From positions 135,682-199,681 of the forward strand of contig JNVV01000035.1 in the NCBI GenBank assembly GCA_000733355.1: a DNA stretch of 64,000 bases, in the 5' to 3' direction. Positions 34,349-45,401 of this stretch are shown in pieces. Made by a program: the position numbers and the translations under genes. The number at the start of each line of letters is the position of its first letter. The stretch's first letter is position 1. The DNA is from Falciphora oryzae (taxonomy: Eukaryota; Ascomycota; Sordariomycetes; Magnaporthales; Magnaporthaceae). The notes beneath the pieces are model-generated. The model saw nothing but the letters and a program-made list of their open reading frames with translations. It was not told the DNA's origin and did not search any database.

Positions 34349-34510
34349 CTACACGCATTGGCTGTGCCACTCGTTGGTGGCCTTGCAAGTCCCCTGCGCA
34401 CAGGTCTTAGGCCCGGTCCACTGGCCGTACAAAGGCGCGCCCGCACCAACGCCACCACCACCCGCGTTGCCGCCGCCATTGTTGCCGCCGCCACCGCCGC
34501 TGTTACCGCC
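34349..34510 (-). pseudogene. orphaned linker plus decayed CBM1 downstream of AA9 stop
   Basis: Directly after the TGA (34513-34511) of the AA9 gene, the same frame stays open for 53 codons. It encodes a Gly/Asn-rich linker ([18 protein letters not shown]) and then [16 protein letters not shown] and NEWHSQCV before a TAG at 34351-34349. This is recognisably a CBM1. The block between YGQ and WTGP, which normally supplies the first cysteine and CGG, is missing, so only three of four cysteines remain. I read it as a relic binding module lost from the enzyme by a stop codon and an internal deletion. Confidence 0.75.
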
Positions 34511-35221
34511 TCAGGAGCTGTTGTCCACCCACACAGCCGGGCCGGGCATGACGTAGCGCGCGGGGTTGTTGGTCCACTTGTTGTAGGCGATTCCCGGGTC
34601 GCTGGCCTTGTACAGGCCCGGTATCTTGACGAGCGGCCCGGGCTTGCCGCCTCCCGGCCCCTCGATCTTGAGCTGCGCGCACTCCATGTAGAACTGGCCC
34701 CTGCCGACGTGCGACTCGTGGATGGCCAAGTGTTCGACCCGGACCAGGTACTCGCCCGGCGGGATGCGGGCCGGGATCGTGAACTCGATCCGGTCCTTCT
34801 GCCACGTGCACCACGACGCGTCCCGGTTCGGCTGCCCGCCGCACAGGCCCGTCTCGTACGCCTTGAACCAGTCGCCGGACCCGTCGTAGCTGCTGACGGA
34901 CCCGGGGGCCTTGGACATGTACACGAATCCAGGGCCCGGGTGCTCGATGAACTCGTTGTACCAAAGCTTGAAGCCGACGCGGTCGCCGGCCTTGACGGTG
35001 TAGGTCTGGGCTGAGCCGGGGCGCGCGCCCGTGTTGCAGCGCAGGTCGGGCGAGTTGACGATGTCGTTGGCGAAGGACGGCATGTACGTGTTGCTGTTCT
35101 TGCGGATGTAGGTGTAGTCGCCGCCCTTGGCCTGCCCGTTGACGATCAGCTGGCTGAAGATGTAGTGGGCCTGCGCGGCGAGGGGGGCCGCCAGCAGGCT
35201 CAGCGTCAGGGAGGCTTTCAT
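34511..35221 (-). CDS. AA9 lytic polysaccharide monooxygenase
   Basis: This is a single exon of 236 aa. The ATG at 35221 is chosen because it gives the signal peptide MKASLTLSLLAAPLAAQA followed at once by His19, the N-terminal copper-binding histidine (HYIFSQLIVNG). The second copper-brace His lies in EHLAIHES, and GQFYMECAQLKI holds the buried Gln and the axial Tyr. RCNTGARPG, FKLWYNEFIEHPGPGFVYMSKAP and WVDNSS at the end are standard AA9 segments. The enzyme oxidatively cleaves cellulose or hemicellulose using H2O2 or O2 and an electron donor. The catalytic domain is complete at the TGA, but a linker and CBM1-like relic follow in frame. A TATAAAAG box lies about 120 bp upstream. Confidence 0.95.
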   Translation of the reverse strand: MKASLTLSLLAAPLAAQAHYIFSQLIVNGQAKGGDYTYIRKNSNTYMPSFANDIVNSPDLRCNTGARPGSAQTYTVKAGDRVGFKLWYNEFIEHPGPGFVYMSKAPGSVSSYDGSGDWFKAYETGLCGGQPNRDASWCTWQKDRIEFTIPARIPPGEYLVRVEHLAIHESHVGRGQFYMECAQLKIEGPGGGKPGPLVKIPGLYKASDPGIAYNKWTNNPARYVMPGPAVWVDNSS

Positions 35222-35338
35222 GTTGGGCAGAGGGGAGGCTGTTCTCGGTGAGGGAACGAGGACCAAGGGAAACGAAGTAAGGGAAGACTGATGCTTGCCG
35301 CAGCTGTGCCCCAGGCCAACTGACTGGCTGGAAGGACG

Positions 35339-35346
35339 CTTTTATA
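35339..35346 (-). promoter_or_regulatory. TATA box of AA9 gene
   Basis: TATAAAAG on the minus strand about 120 bp upstream of the AA9 ATG. Confidence 0.5.
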
Positions 35347-36591
35347 GAAGATCATGCACCTTCACAACCTTGCTATCCGTTTCTTTTAGAAGCTCCGTCG
35401 TCCACCCAGTCTTGATCCGTCTCCCAGATCCGAACTTAGATCCCGAACATCGAGTGCAACGTCCTTGGCATCTGTCCCATGGATCCGGCGTTGCCCCACC
35501 AATCATGGAAATATTTATCAGAAGAGGCTTCCGACGGAGCGAGAACCCTTGGTGGGATTCTAGGAAATGGCAAACACACCAAGAAGCATAAAATTTCTTC
35601 TTTTCGCCTTCCCCTCTCGACATGGCCTCCCAGCAGCCACCCGTAGCGTTCCATCGTGGACATCCACCTTCCGCAAAAATCCCACGGCGGGCAGGCCGAA
35701 TGCGGCGGCAGTATATGCCGGCCACTAAGATGTCACTGTACCGTGGCATGCATCTTGGATGCAACCGTGGTAGACGTTCGTTGGTTAGTTTGGGATAATG
35801 CACAACGGCTGATAATCGTGCACTGCCGATGTGGTTCTACGATGACATTTCCATGATTGGGGGCCGTCTTTCTACAGCTGGACACACGAGGATCGACACA
35901 AAGACGAATGGAGAAGAGGCTCGAGGCGGAAACGGACTTATCGAGCCTAGAAAAACGGAGGCAAACAAAGCAAACCCGGCCCTAGATGCAGAGCTGGGTG
36001 TCAACATGAGACACCTGAGCCCTGTGGCTTCCCGCCGACGTCCCGTACTGGCCTGTAAGCACCCAGCTGGGCGGTTTCACTTCCGTCGGGATTGCTTTTC
36101 CCACACCTGCCAACGGACATGACGAGGCGTGGCGGGCAAATTTTGTGCGGGGGAAGGGGCCGCCCGACCGGCGCAACCACGGTGAGACCGTTGACGCCTT
36201 GCCGGGTTAGGGCGCGGCGACCCCCTGGAATAGGACTGAAAACGGACGAACGTCTCCGGGCTGCTGCAACTCACCAGCATGGCACTCTCGTGGGCGGTCA
36301 GCAGACATTGGAACAAGCCACCGAGCTCCTGAAAGATGATATTTTTAACCCGGACGCTTGTCGTGTTTTCTCGACGCATTTCTCTGCGCAATCATCTTTC
36401 TGCCTTTTTCGTCTTGGTCTCATCTTGATATCACCTTGCCTGCAACCTCAGAGCGCAAGTTCGGGCCGATTGTGCCATGATCCGTGCCATATGACTACAG
36501 CCCGGAGATGTGGACGGTGACTGAAGTTTTTTTTTTTTTTTTTTTTAGATAAATCGCCACCTGACAGGCCGCTGCATATCACCAAACATCG
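35347..36591. other. intergenic, left border of the transposon block
   Basis: No supported gene. A homopolymer of about 20 T occurs at 36527-36546, shortly before the copia insertion at 36597. Confidence 0.45.
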
Positions 36592-36596
36592 ACCAC

Positions 36597-36896
36597 TGTT
36601 GGTAGGAGTGGTACTCCTGTTGGGCTCGGAGATCTCCAAAGAAGGTGAACAATGATCCTTTATATCAAAGGATCAATCTATTCTTGTGCACGAAGAGGAA
36701 AGGAATCTATCTGCCAGAGAGGGAGCAGAAGGGAGGCTATATATACACGATCCAGATCACCAAAGGGGCCTTCCCCTGCTCCCAGCCTCCGCGGGCTTGC
36801 GGGTCCTCGGATCCCGTAATCAGAGATCACGGGACCGGAGGATCCGACTCTCTCTGCCCTCTGCCGATTGCCTGCACAGGCCAGTGCAATCCAACA
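36597..36896 (-). repeat. LTR (3' LTR in element orientation)
   Basis: A 300-bp terminal repeat with TG..CA ends, nearly identical to 44095-44394. It contains a palindromic region around GGATCCCGTAATCAGAGATC. It lies next to the 5-bp duplication ACCAC. Confidence 0.92.
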
Positions 36897-38454
36897 CCGG
36901 CAACTCTTTCTTTTGTGCAGGCAATTGGGAGATCCTTTCACGTAACAGATCCCGTAATCCAAGCTTTATTGGATCTTGTAAAGTAAATAATAAAGGGAAT
37001 CTCCGGACCAAGTAGTCCGGATTAGGAAAAAAGTGAATAGCCGCTCTTAAAGCGGCTCGTTGCTCTTAATAGCGACAATAGGAACGGTGACGTGATGGGG
37101 TCCACCGGATTTGGTTTGCGGTGCGCGGGCAAAGCGGTGGGTGGTGCAATTTAAAAAGCATAATAGCAGTGAATAACCTTAACGGGCTATTCAGGTTGTA
37201 ACTTAATGCGGGACAATAGGAACGCAGATTAAGGACTTTCTGCAGGCCGGGTCTAGGCTTTATAAAAAGCCTTCCTTCCGGCTTTTGAAAGGTCGGGCAA
37301 TTTGATCTAGTAAACCTCGTTGATCCGGATCGTCCGCCTGTTATTGCCCTTTATTTGCAGCATCTTTTACCCGCTTTATTCGATTAGTCTTTTGTCGGTT
37401 GACCTTTCGATCGCTTTCGTTACCATAGGCAATAAAAAGGGCAACGCCAAATCTGGTGCGGTCGCCAAAAAGGTTCGGAAGCTTCGATTTGTCGCGCGTA
37501 GCGGTAGTAAATCCTTAAAGCGGCTTTAAAGCCTTGCCGTTAAGGCTTTCGATTTTGCGATGGTTAATCCTGCTCCCGGCGTCGCTAACGATCAGTTCCT
37601 GGACCCGTTCGACGATAACGCCGATCTCCAAAACGCCGGTTCTGCGCCTACTTCGTCGGATAAGAAAAAGCCGGCTATTAAAATCGTTAGGCCTGCTGTT
37701 GGTAGCAAAACGGTTTTTGCGCTTGGTCCGCGCGGTGGAAAGGGCGCTTTGCGCGCGGTCCTTTGCCTAGGTTGCCTAAAATCCGCTTTCGCCGGCAAAA
37801 TAAAAGAAGGCGATAGTTGCCGGGACACAATCCTGGCCAAAAAGCGCTGCTAGCTGTGCGCGTTAGGCTACACCTGCCAGCCCATGTAAGCATTTCGATT
37901 TTTTTAAATCTTTTTTAAAGCTCGTTTTAACTATCCTTTAGTCCCTCGATCGCGCTGCGTCTGGCGCTTAAGTTTATAGTGGAATGGGGTCGCGATAATC
38001 GCGACAAAAAGGTAAGTTTGTTCTCCCAGTTTAATGCTTTGGGTGCGCTTGCTAACGTATTTTTTTGTAATTTTTAAACCTTTGATAAGTGGCGTACCAC
38101 TACTAAATGCATGCTGCAGCTGGCTATTAAGGATGGGGATTAGGAGGATGCTAATGCCGACCTCCTAATAATGACGCGATTAAAGCGGAAGGCGGCGGGC
38201 CGCGCGGCCGCTTTAAGGATATACGAAGCTGTTTGGTTGGGAAATGGCAAAGATAACGAGGAGGAGGAGTAAAGGAAAGTTTAACGGGATATTTGGAAAA
38301 AGTTTGGTTGTAAAATCGTTTATTGTTTCGGTATGGTCGTTTGTTGCTTTTTTAATTTAAGCATTTTTATTTTGTCGATTTTTGCGTTGTTTTTAGGGAT
38401 TTTGGCGTTTTAGTACCATAGAAAACGATTTTGTATGCATTCCCTAGCTTTTTT

Positions 38455-38871
38455 TTATTTATAATCTCGCTTTACCCATCTTTTTACTTTTACGGTGGTT
38501 GAATTGCTGCTTACAAAGTCCTTTAAAGCCTTATTTAGCAGCTCTTTTATTATAGCGTCGGCCGGGTTATTTGCCCTTGCGATCCATTTAATTTCGTCGA
38601 TTTCGCGCGCTTCGTAGGACTCGCGGAGAGCCATAATATTTATCATAAGGCGTTTTTCCGTAGTAGTCCTAAGCTAAACAAAGCATTGGTAAAGCGAGAA
38701 GCTATTAGTGCAAATAATCAATTTGCAAGGGGGCAAATCCAGCTTTTCACAAATCGTTGCGAGCGTTGTTTTCAAAACATAGCTAGTATCGAAGCCGCTA
38801 ACCATGCCGTAAATTTCGCTTGCCAGAACGCTTTTTGTAACCCTTTTGCACTTTACGGAGCTCCAATGCAA
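38455..38871 (-). pseudogene. copia RNase H remnant
   Basis: Minus-strand frames 38871-38674 (HWSSVKCKRVTKSVLASEIY) and 38646-38455 (LRESYEAREIDEIKWIARANNPADA) are consecutive pieces of a Ty1/copia RNase H. They are separated by a stop or frame change. This is the last domain before the 3' LTR of the minus-strand element. Confidence 0.7.
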
Positions 38872-39684
38872 AATGTTGCCGGTAACCTGGAAGCTATTTT
38901 CCTACTTTGTAGCTCCTTCGTTGCCTAAAACGATTACAAAGCCGATGTGTAAATTAAGGTCTTGGTTATTAGCGAAGGACCCGTCCACAAACACATATAA
39001 GCTGGCTGTTTGTAAATTTAACTGCACGTAGTTCAAGCCTCTGTTTGCGTTGTCGATCTGCCATTAGATCCTTTTGTTAAGCTTAAACACGTTTGTGTTT
39101 ACAGGATTTTTGGCTTATGCAGCTATAAAGTAGTCGAAAGCGGCTTTTAACTGGCATATCGAGCTTATATATGCCTTTCGTACGCGTTGTACGACGTACT
39201 GCTATTGGGTATCGTTTAATCCCGCAGTTACCAGCTCCAAACGATTTGCTTATCCCTTTTGCTGCATAATAACAGTGTTTTGTTTAACTAAAATCTTGCA
39301 CCCGTTAAAGTTGCCTTCGTCTCCGGGGTGCAGGATCGATTTTAGTTTCGCTTTAAACCCGGCTTTTTGGAGCGCTATTTCCTCCTTTTGCATAAACTCG
39401 GCGTTGCTTAGGTTTAAAATGTCGTCGGTTTGTATGCCAATTATTCCAAAGCTTTAGCCGATTTTTAAAACAAACAAGCACGGATTATATTCCGAAGTGG
39501 AACAGTCCAATCGTTTTTTATAATGCCTTTAGTACGTAACGAACCAATGCAGCCCTACTTCGGCCAATCCGTAAAGCGGTTTAATTAGTTAAAAGGCCGT
39601 GCCTTTTGGGTACCGATGTTCCAGTTCCTTAGGAAAGCGCAAAATAACCTCCCTTTGCAGCTCTGTTTCGGACTGGGTGTACGT

Positions 39685-39942
39685 TTAGCTAATGTTTTTA
39701 ATTATTAGCATAAAGCTTTGTTCTATAAGGGACGGGCTAAACGCGAGGATTAGGCGTTGGCTGCATCGCATAATCGTTAGGGATTGGGTAAAAAGGCTTT
39801 TCTTTTCCCAATCGCTATATCCTTGTACCACAAATTTCGACTTTTTATAAGGGATTAAGTTAATGCTTTTAACTTTTTTAACGAGGCGGGACCTAAAAAC
39901 TTTCGCGCTGCCAATGCCGCTTAGTTTGATCGGTTTGATCAT
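39685..39942 (-). pseudogene. copia reverse transcriptase remnant
   Basis: The frame contains FRSRLVKKVKSINLIPYKKS, FVVQGYSDWEKK and LTQSLTIMRCSQRLILA. This is the start of a fungal copia RT (SRLV, KSRLVVQGY and LTQSPTIQR-like blocks) with substitutions at conserved positions. Surrounding frames are interrupted. Confidence 0.75.
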
Positions 39943-40754
39943 TCCGGCGGTAAGGAATGCTTCGATTTTAAACCAATCAGATTTTTCGAATGGGCGTCCG
40001 GGAGCTTTAATTTTGCCCTTTTGTTGGTATTAGAGCGCTAAACGTAGGGATTTTTTTTTTGGGCTAAGAATGCCGTTGCTGTTTGGCGCGGGGGTCGTCC
40101 TCGTCGTTTGGGGGCTGGTATTTCGGGTGCCGTTAGTGCCGGTGCTTTTTGGGCAGGTGCCTTCCGTAATCTACCGGGCCTGGCGGGTGCGGGTGGGGGT
40201 GCAATTTCGATTTCGGAAAGGGCTTCGCTATCGCTGGACGCGCTTACCGCCACTGTTTTCGTAATCTTTAGCGGTTTCCTTTTCCGTTTTAGTTCCGTTT
40301 ATAGTGGATATTCGAACGGGGCTAATTGCTTTTCCGTTATTGCAGTTTCCTGCTTTTGCGCTTTGTGGTATGGTTTGCAGGCAGTATTCCGGAACGTTAA
40401 AAGGCCATTGACAATTTCGATCGTTATTTCGTTATTTGCTATTTAAAAGACCTTATACGGTCCTTTTTATTCGCCGTTTTCCTTATGCATTAATACTTTT
40501 GTTCTTAAAGCTAGCGCGTTAGGCAAAGTGTTTTTCGTGCTCGGCCCGTTGCGCGTGTTTAGGGCGTCCTGTACCTTGCGTTTGGCATGGAGCTTTCGGA
40601 GCTCTTTTATGGCTTTGGTAATCGCTGCCGCTTTTTAAACCTAGCTTTTCGTTGGGGGAAAGTTGTTATTAATACGTGGCATTGCTCCGAAAACGAGCAG
40701 CGTGGGGATAAGGCCGTTAGGTTTTGCCATGTCGTTTATAGCTTTAACAGCTTT

Positions 40755-41105
40755 TTAAAGCACGGAATCGGGGTACAAATTAGGGCATTCTTTCCGGATT
40801 ATTTCGTAAGCTCGGCGGAATGGTTTGTAGTACTTTTCCACCTTACCTATCGACCAATGCGTTTCGATTAGGACTTGGTTGCAAGTAATCCCAAAAAGCT
40901 TTACTTCCGTTTGGAATTCGCTCGTTATAAAGTTGGTACCTGCGTCGTAAAATACAACGTTAAAGGGCCCCAAATAGGTATTTAACCAGCAGCGTTTAAA
41001 AGCTTCCCAAATCTTTTTTGCGCTTATATCCTTTAGGAACGTTATAGCGCTAAATGCTATGCTCGCATCGATTATATAAAATACTAATTTGCCGTTTAGA
41101 TGCAT
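40755..41105 (-). pseudogene. copia integrase catalytic core remnant
   Basis: The longest coding remnant of the element (116 codons): VFYIIDASIAFSAITFL, YLGPFNVVFYDAGTNFITSE and HWSIGKVEKYYKPFRRAYEI. The spacing matches the DD(35)E core of retroviral-type integrases, with Asp in IIDAS, Asp in FYDAGTNF and Glu in GKVEKY retained. Upstream and downstream parts are broken. Confidence 0.8.
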
Positions 41106-42083
41106 TACGTTAACGACAACTTTATAATTGAAATCGATGTTTTTTTTAAGCGTAAACCGGAACCGTTATTGTGCGGGTGCTTTAATTTAGTAAAAATAGC
41201 ACACGCGTTTAATTATTTCCAAAGCGTTGCGATTAGTTTCGTAGCCAGCTTGTTGGAAAACAGTCCAAAGTCGTTCGATAAAAGGGTGCCTAAAGCGTTT
41301 GTAAACGCGTTTAAGCTTAGCTTCCGTAAAATACGTTGCTTCCGCGCTTTTTGGTTTTATTATAAACGAAATGCCTATCGTAACGTAGCTAATTTCGTTT
41401 AAAAAAAACCAAAGGTGGCCGTGGCGTTTTATAATCGGAACGCGTTTGCTTTACCTGGTTACTAGCTCGTTGCGGGTGTTATTAAGGTATACTCCGAGCG
41501 TATCCATGTCGTCGATGCAAAAAAGGAACGGGGTTGGCGTAGGCACTATATGGAATGTAATAGTGCCTATCGGGGTCGGTAGGATGATTTTTCCTATGCT
41601 GGAAATGGCTTTTCCGGATCTAAAGCGCACGCGTCTTTTCTTCCTAGTGGTATTTAAAGAAAAATTAGGCAGATGGCGTTATAGAATTCGGAATTGGGTC
41701 GTTCCGGCAATTGATATTTTTGCCGCGCCGGTGTCGGGGATAATACCGTACCATTTGTCGGTAGTTGTAAGCATATATTAAACAAATATTTGCTTTGTTG
41801 GCACTGTGGGTTCCTTTTTATTTAAATTCGGCGCTCTAATACCGTGGAGGCGGTGTAAAAAGGCCTCGTCGGCAAGGTATATTACCGTAGCTGGTGTTAT
41901 AAAATAGGTGCTTGCTGGATTATATTCGTTATCCGTTATATAATCGGGGGTATTTTTAAACGCGGCTTCCTAGTTTTCCTCGTCGCTGCTATTAGGCTCG
42001 TAAGTTGCGAAGAATTGTTTATATCCTTTTTTCGGCTCGCCGCGAGCTTTTCGCCCTCGTTTCCACAGCTTTTTAGCTTGCTT

Positions 42084-42338
42084 CTATTCTTTAGGCGTGT
42101 AATTTTTAAAGCGGTGTCCTAATTTGCCGCACGTCCAGCACTTTAGCTTTCGCTTCCCGGGTTTTCCGGATCGGAAGTTGTTTTGAATGCTTGTACGGTA
42201 ATCGGGGCGAATAGCGTTCCCGAATCGTCGCTTTATAAAATGGATGCCTAATATACCAACGTTTTTTTCCATTTGCATCGTGCTCCTAAGCTGGGAGGCC
42301 AAGCCTTTAAAGGTCTTTTCGGGTTTGGAAAGGGCCAT
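42084..42338 (-). pseudogene. gag zinc-knuckle remnant with mutated last ligand
   Basis: The frame ends with KLKCWTCGKLGHRFKNYTPKE, a CX2CX4HX4C knuckle in which the last cysteine is a tyrosine. A TGC-to-TAC change is a G-to-A transition on the coding strand, as expected from RIP-type C-to-T mutation on the opposite strand. Confidence 0.7.
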
Positions 42339-44094
42339 TTTTAGCTTAGGAATTTTTTGGATTGTACGGATGGTATTCGTTACGAGCTAGTAATCCTTTT
42401 AGTAGGCAGGTCCCAATGCTTATTAGCAGATTTGGAGTTTGTCGAATAGGATTTGTAGTATTTTTATATTGGATTTATTTGCGTTTCCGCTTTTAAAACG
42501 TATAATTTGGAAGGTAATCGAGCTTTAGTTTATATAGTACTATTGTTTGTTAACTTTAGTGTCGAAATGCTTTTAAAGGGCTAGGTAAATCGCTTTAAAA
42601 GTATGGCCTTTACCTATTTTGAAAGTAAAATATCGAGTAGCACGGCCCCGTAAGGTTAATGGGAAAAGCGTATGGAGCTGTGGAAAGGGAATCCCAAGCA
42701 TTTCGCATGTATCCGTAAAAAACAAGACCTTATCGTTAAAAATATCGTATTATTCCTTTATATAGCTGTGCTTTTTATCCTATGCTTATTTAAACGCTTT
42801 TATTATGTTCGTATCGATTATAGCATTAAGGATTTTAACCGGTGGGAGCTTCCGGTAGTTAGATAGTAGTGGAGGTGTTATTTCGTACCGGGCTGGCATT
42901 GGGGTTTCGAAGCGTAATCGTTAGCGCGTTATTCCGTCGGTTAGCCGCACCTAGGCTTTTAGGTACGCCTAATGGTGGCGTTTATAGTTGACCGCCGCGG
43001 CCGTGGGTTTCGTTTATCCTTGGAAAGGGTTACCGAAATCGTTGTAATTTGTAAACCTTTTTTCCCTTAGTTATCGGAGCAGTAATGGGGTTACCCAAAG
43101 TTGGGTCGGCAAGTTTAGTTATAAACCGGTTCCATTAGTTGTAGGATTACCGCGATTTAGTTCGTGGGATCGCGAAATCGGTATTTCGCTTATTAACCGT
43201 TTGGGGTTTAAAAAAGGCGGTGATTAAAAGGGTTGGTCCGAAATAAAGGCTTCGGCCGGTTAATTGGTTCGGTTTTCACGTTCGTTTTGTAATCGGGAAA
43301 TTGGGGGTTTTGTATTTTTTCGATCGTCGCGTTCTATACCGCTGTTTTTGTAATAAATTTTGCGAAACGGATGGTTATTTTAAACGTTATATAGCTTAGG
43401 AGGGTGATCCTTTTTTTTATTAAAAAGGCTTTAAACGCTCGTGTAATCCGGATATTAATATCTTTAAAATGTTGCTGGGTCTATCCCTTAAAGTTTTCGA
43501 AATAGGTAGCAAGTAGGTTTTCGCTTTTATATGGTTTGTTCGCGATTATCGTTTTAATGATCCAAATGTTTCGGCGCTCGTTGGATGCGTTGTTTGGTAA
43601 ATATCCTAAAGTAAAGTTTTGCTCGTCGTAAAACTGTAGATCGTATACGGCGAAGACAGTTTTCGGCAAACTAAAGTCCTTAAGTGCGTTTAGGAGCTCC
43701 TAATCTAGGATCTTTTACTCCTTACGCTCGTTGTCGTCCGGGTTGGCTGATCCGGATATGTTATCGGGGGTTGGCAAGCGATATTGCTTGGGGTGATTTT
43801 TTAATCCAAAAGCCGCTTGAGCTTGCAGGATAGGTCGGGGCTTCCGGGGATTACGTAACGCCTTTCGCGAAAATCGTTAAATCTTTTAACCGGAAACCGC
43901 TCGAGCCTACCGGACAGGTCGGGGTTTTTAGGAGAGTTTTGCCGGTTTTCTTCGAATGCGCTACCGAGCGGGAGATTGGGGGTCTCCTGCTCCAGATCCA
44001 GTTGGAAACCGCTTTGGTTTGTAGGACAGGTCGGGGTTTCCAAAGGGACCTTTTACCTTGCTTCTCTGTGTTGCTTTGGGGCAACACTGATCAG

Positions 44095-44394
44095 TGTTGG
44101 TAGGAGTGGTACTCCTGTTGGGCTCGGAGATCTCCAAAGAAGGTGAACAATGATCCTTTATATTAGATGATCAATCTATTTTTGTGCACGAAAAGGAAAG
44201 GAATCTATCTGCCAGAGAGGGAGCAGAAGGGAGGCTATATATATACGATCCAGATCACCAAAGGGGCCTTCCCCTGCTCCCAGCCTCCGCGGGCTTGCGG
44301 GTCCTCGGATCCCGTGATCAGAGATCACGGGACCGGAGGATCCGACTCTCTCTGCCCTCTGCCGATTGCCTGCACAGGCCAGTGCAATCCAACA
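44095..44394 (-). repeat. LTR (5' LTR in element orientation)
   Basis: 300 bp, TGTTGG..CCAACA, paired with 36597-36896 and followed by ACCAC at 44395-44399. The visible differences from its partner (for example TATTCTTG/TATTTTTG, CGAAGAG/CGAAAAG, TACACGA/TATACGA) are mostly C/T or G/A. Confidence 0.92.
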
Positions 44395-44597
44395 ACCACC
44401 CTTAAAACAACCCCATAAATCAGCCTGTGCTCAGACAAAGTGACAGGTTCCAAAGCTTCTAATGGACCGATACATGGCTTGCCAAAAAGAAAAAAAAAAC
44501 CGAAGCCGTAGCACAGTAATTAATTCGCAGAGCTGTAAGAGAGTGTGGTAATTATTGGGAGATACACGGCCTGGGAATCTGCAGGATTCAGAGTAGG

Positions 44598-44864
44598 TGT
44601 TGGTAGGAGTCGGTACTCCTGTAGACTCGGAGATCTCCAAATGGGGTGAACAACGATCCCTAGATCGAGGAATCGTCCTTATATTGTGCACGAAGAGGAA
44701 AGGAATCTATCTGCCAGAGAGTGAGCAGGAGAAGGGCTATATATACGCGATACAGATCACCAAAGGGCTGTTCCCCTGCTCCCAGTCCTGCGGGCCCTTT
44801 GGCCCTCGGATCCGATCCTCTCTGATCCCTTCCAATTGCTTGCACCGGCCAGTGCAATCCAACA
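44598..44864. repeat. divergent solo LTR of the same copia family
   Basis: 267 bp beginning TGTTGGTAGGAGTCGG and ending CAATCCAACA. It is shorter than the 300-bp copies because the palindromic segment near the 3' part is reduced. The flanks (GTAGG and AGAGG) match only in part, so the insertion is old or rearranged. It lies only about 200 bp from the right LTR of the full element. Confidence 0.8.
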
Positions 44865-45399
44865 AGAGGCATAATTTGGAGTACCATGAAATAACCTCGT
44901 AGCGACCAGGCCGCAAAACCGGTCCCATATTCCAGCTCTCACAACATGTATGGGTGTAGCGCAGAGATATCTTCGAGCATAATATGCACGTTTCTATCAG
45001 TGAACCGGAGGGCCGGTGGAGGTCAAGTTTGCTGCCAACAAATATCGGAGAAAGATGCAAAGCAGCTTTATAGTGACAGAGTGCCGGCTTGTAAGGGGAG
45101 GGGGCGAGAGAACTAGAACAGCTATCGTCCACAGACACGAATCTCTCTCGCCCCTTTTTGACAAGCACCTGCTCACCAACAACGCACGCATGGTGGTCTT
45201 ACTGTCCATTCACGACCCAAATTACAGTACGATTCACCACACGCTACAGATCCTGTCCCTATAGCTTGTGATCGCGTACGTCTTTGCGGAATTCTCCGGA
45301 CTTACTATTGTGGCACCGATAGGGGCGATCGAGTTCAAGTAACGAGCATAGCGATGAGGAAGTAGCGGACACTCGACAGCGAATAATTAGCAAATGGAG
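44865..45399. other. inter-transposon spacer
   Basis: Nothing recognisable between the solo LTR and the pogo-like element. Confidence 0.4.
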
Positions 45400-45401
45400 T
45401 A

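Larger units (their letters stand above)
36597..44394 (-). mobile_element. full-length Ty1/copia LTR retrotransposon, decayed
   Basis: Two 300-bp LTRs (36597-36896 and 44095-44394, each TGTTGG..CCAACA) bound a 7.2-kb AT-rich interior. ACCAC lies immediately outside both ends (36592-36596 and 44395-44399), so this is one insertion event. Remnant frames on the minus strand run zinc knuckle (about 42.1 kb), integrase (about 40.9 kb), reverse transcriptase (about 39.8 kb) and RNase H (about 38.7 kb). That gag-INT-RT-RH order defines copia. A purine-rich stretch (AAAAGAAAGAG, minus strand) precedes the left LTR as a candidate polypurine tract. I did not find a convincing primer-binding site. Stops and frame breaks are everywhere, and the LTRs differ mainly by transitions, as expected after RIP. 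Confidence 0.92.

Noticed and set aside
34511..34513. Programmed stop-codon read-through or selenocysteine at the AA9 TGA
   Set aside because: The downstream CBM1 lacks its first cysteine and CGG block, no read-through context such as TGA CTA is present, and fungi lack selenocysteine insertion; decay is the simpler reading.
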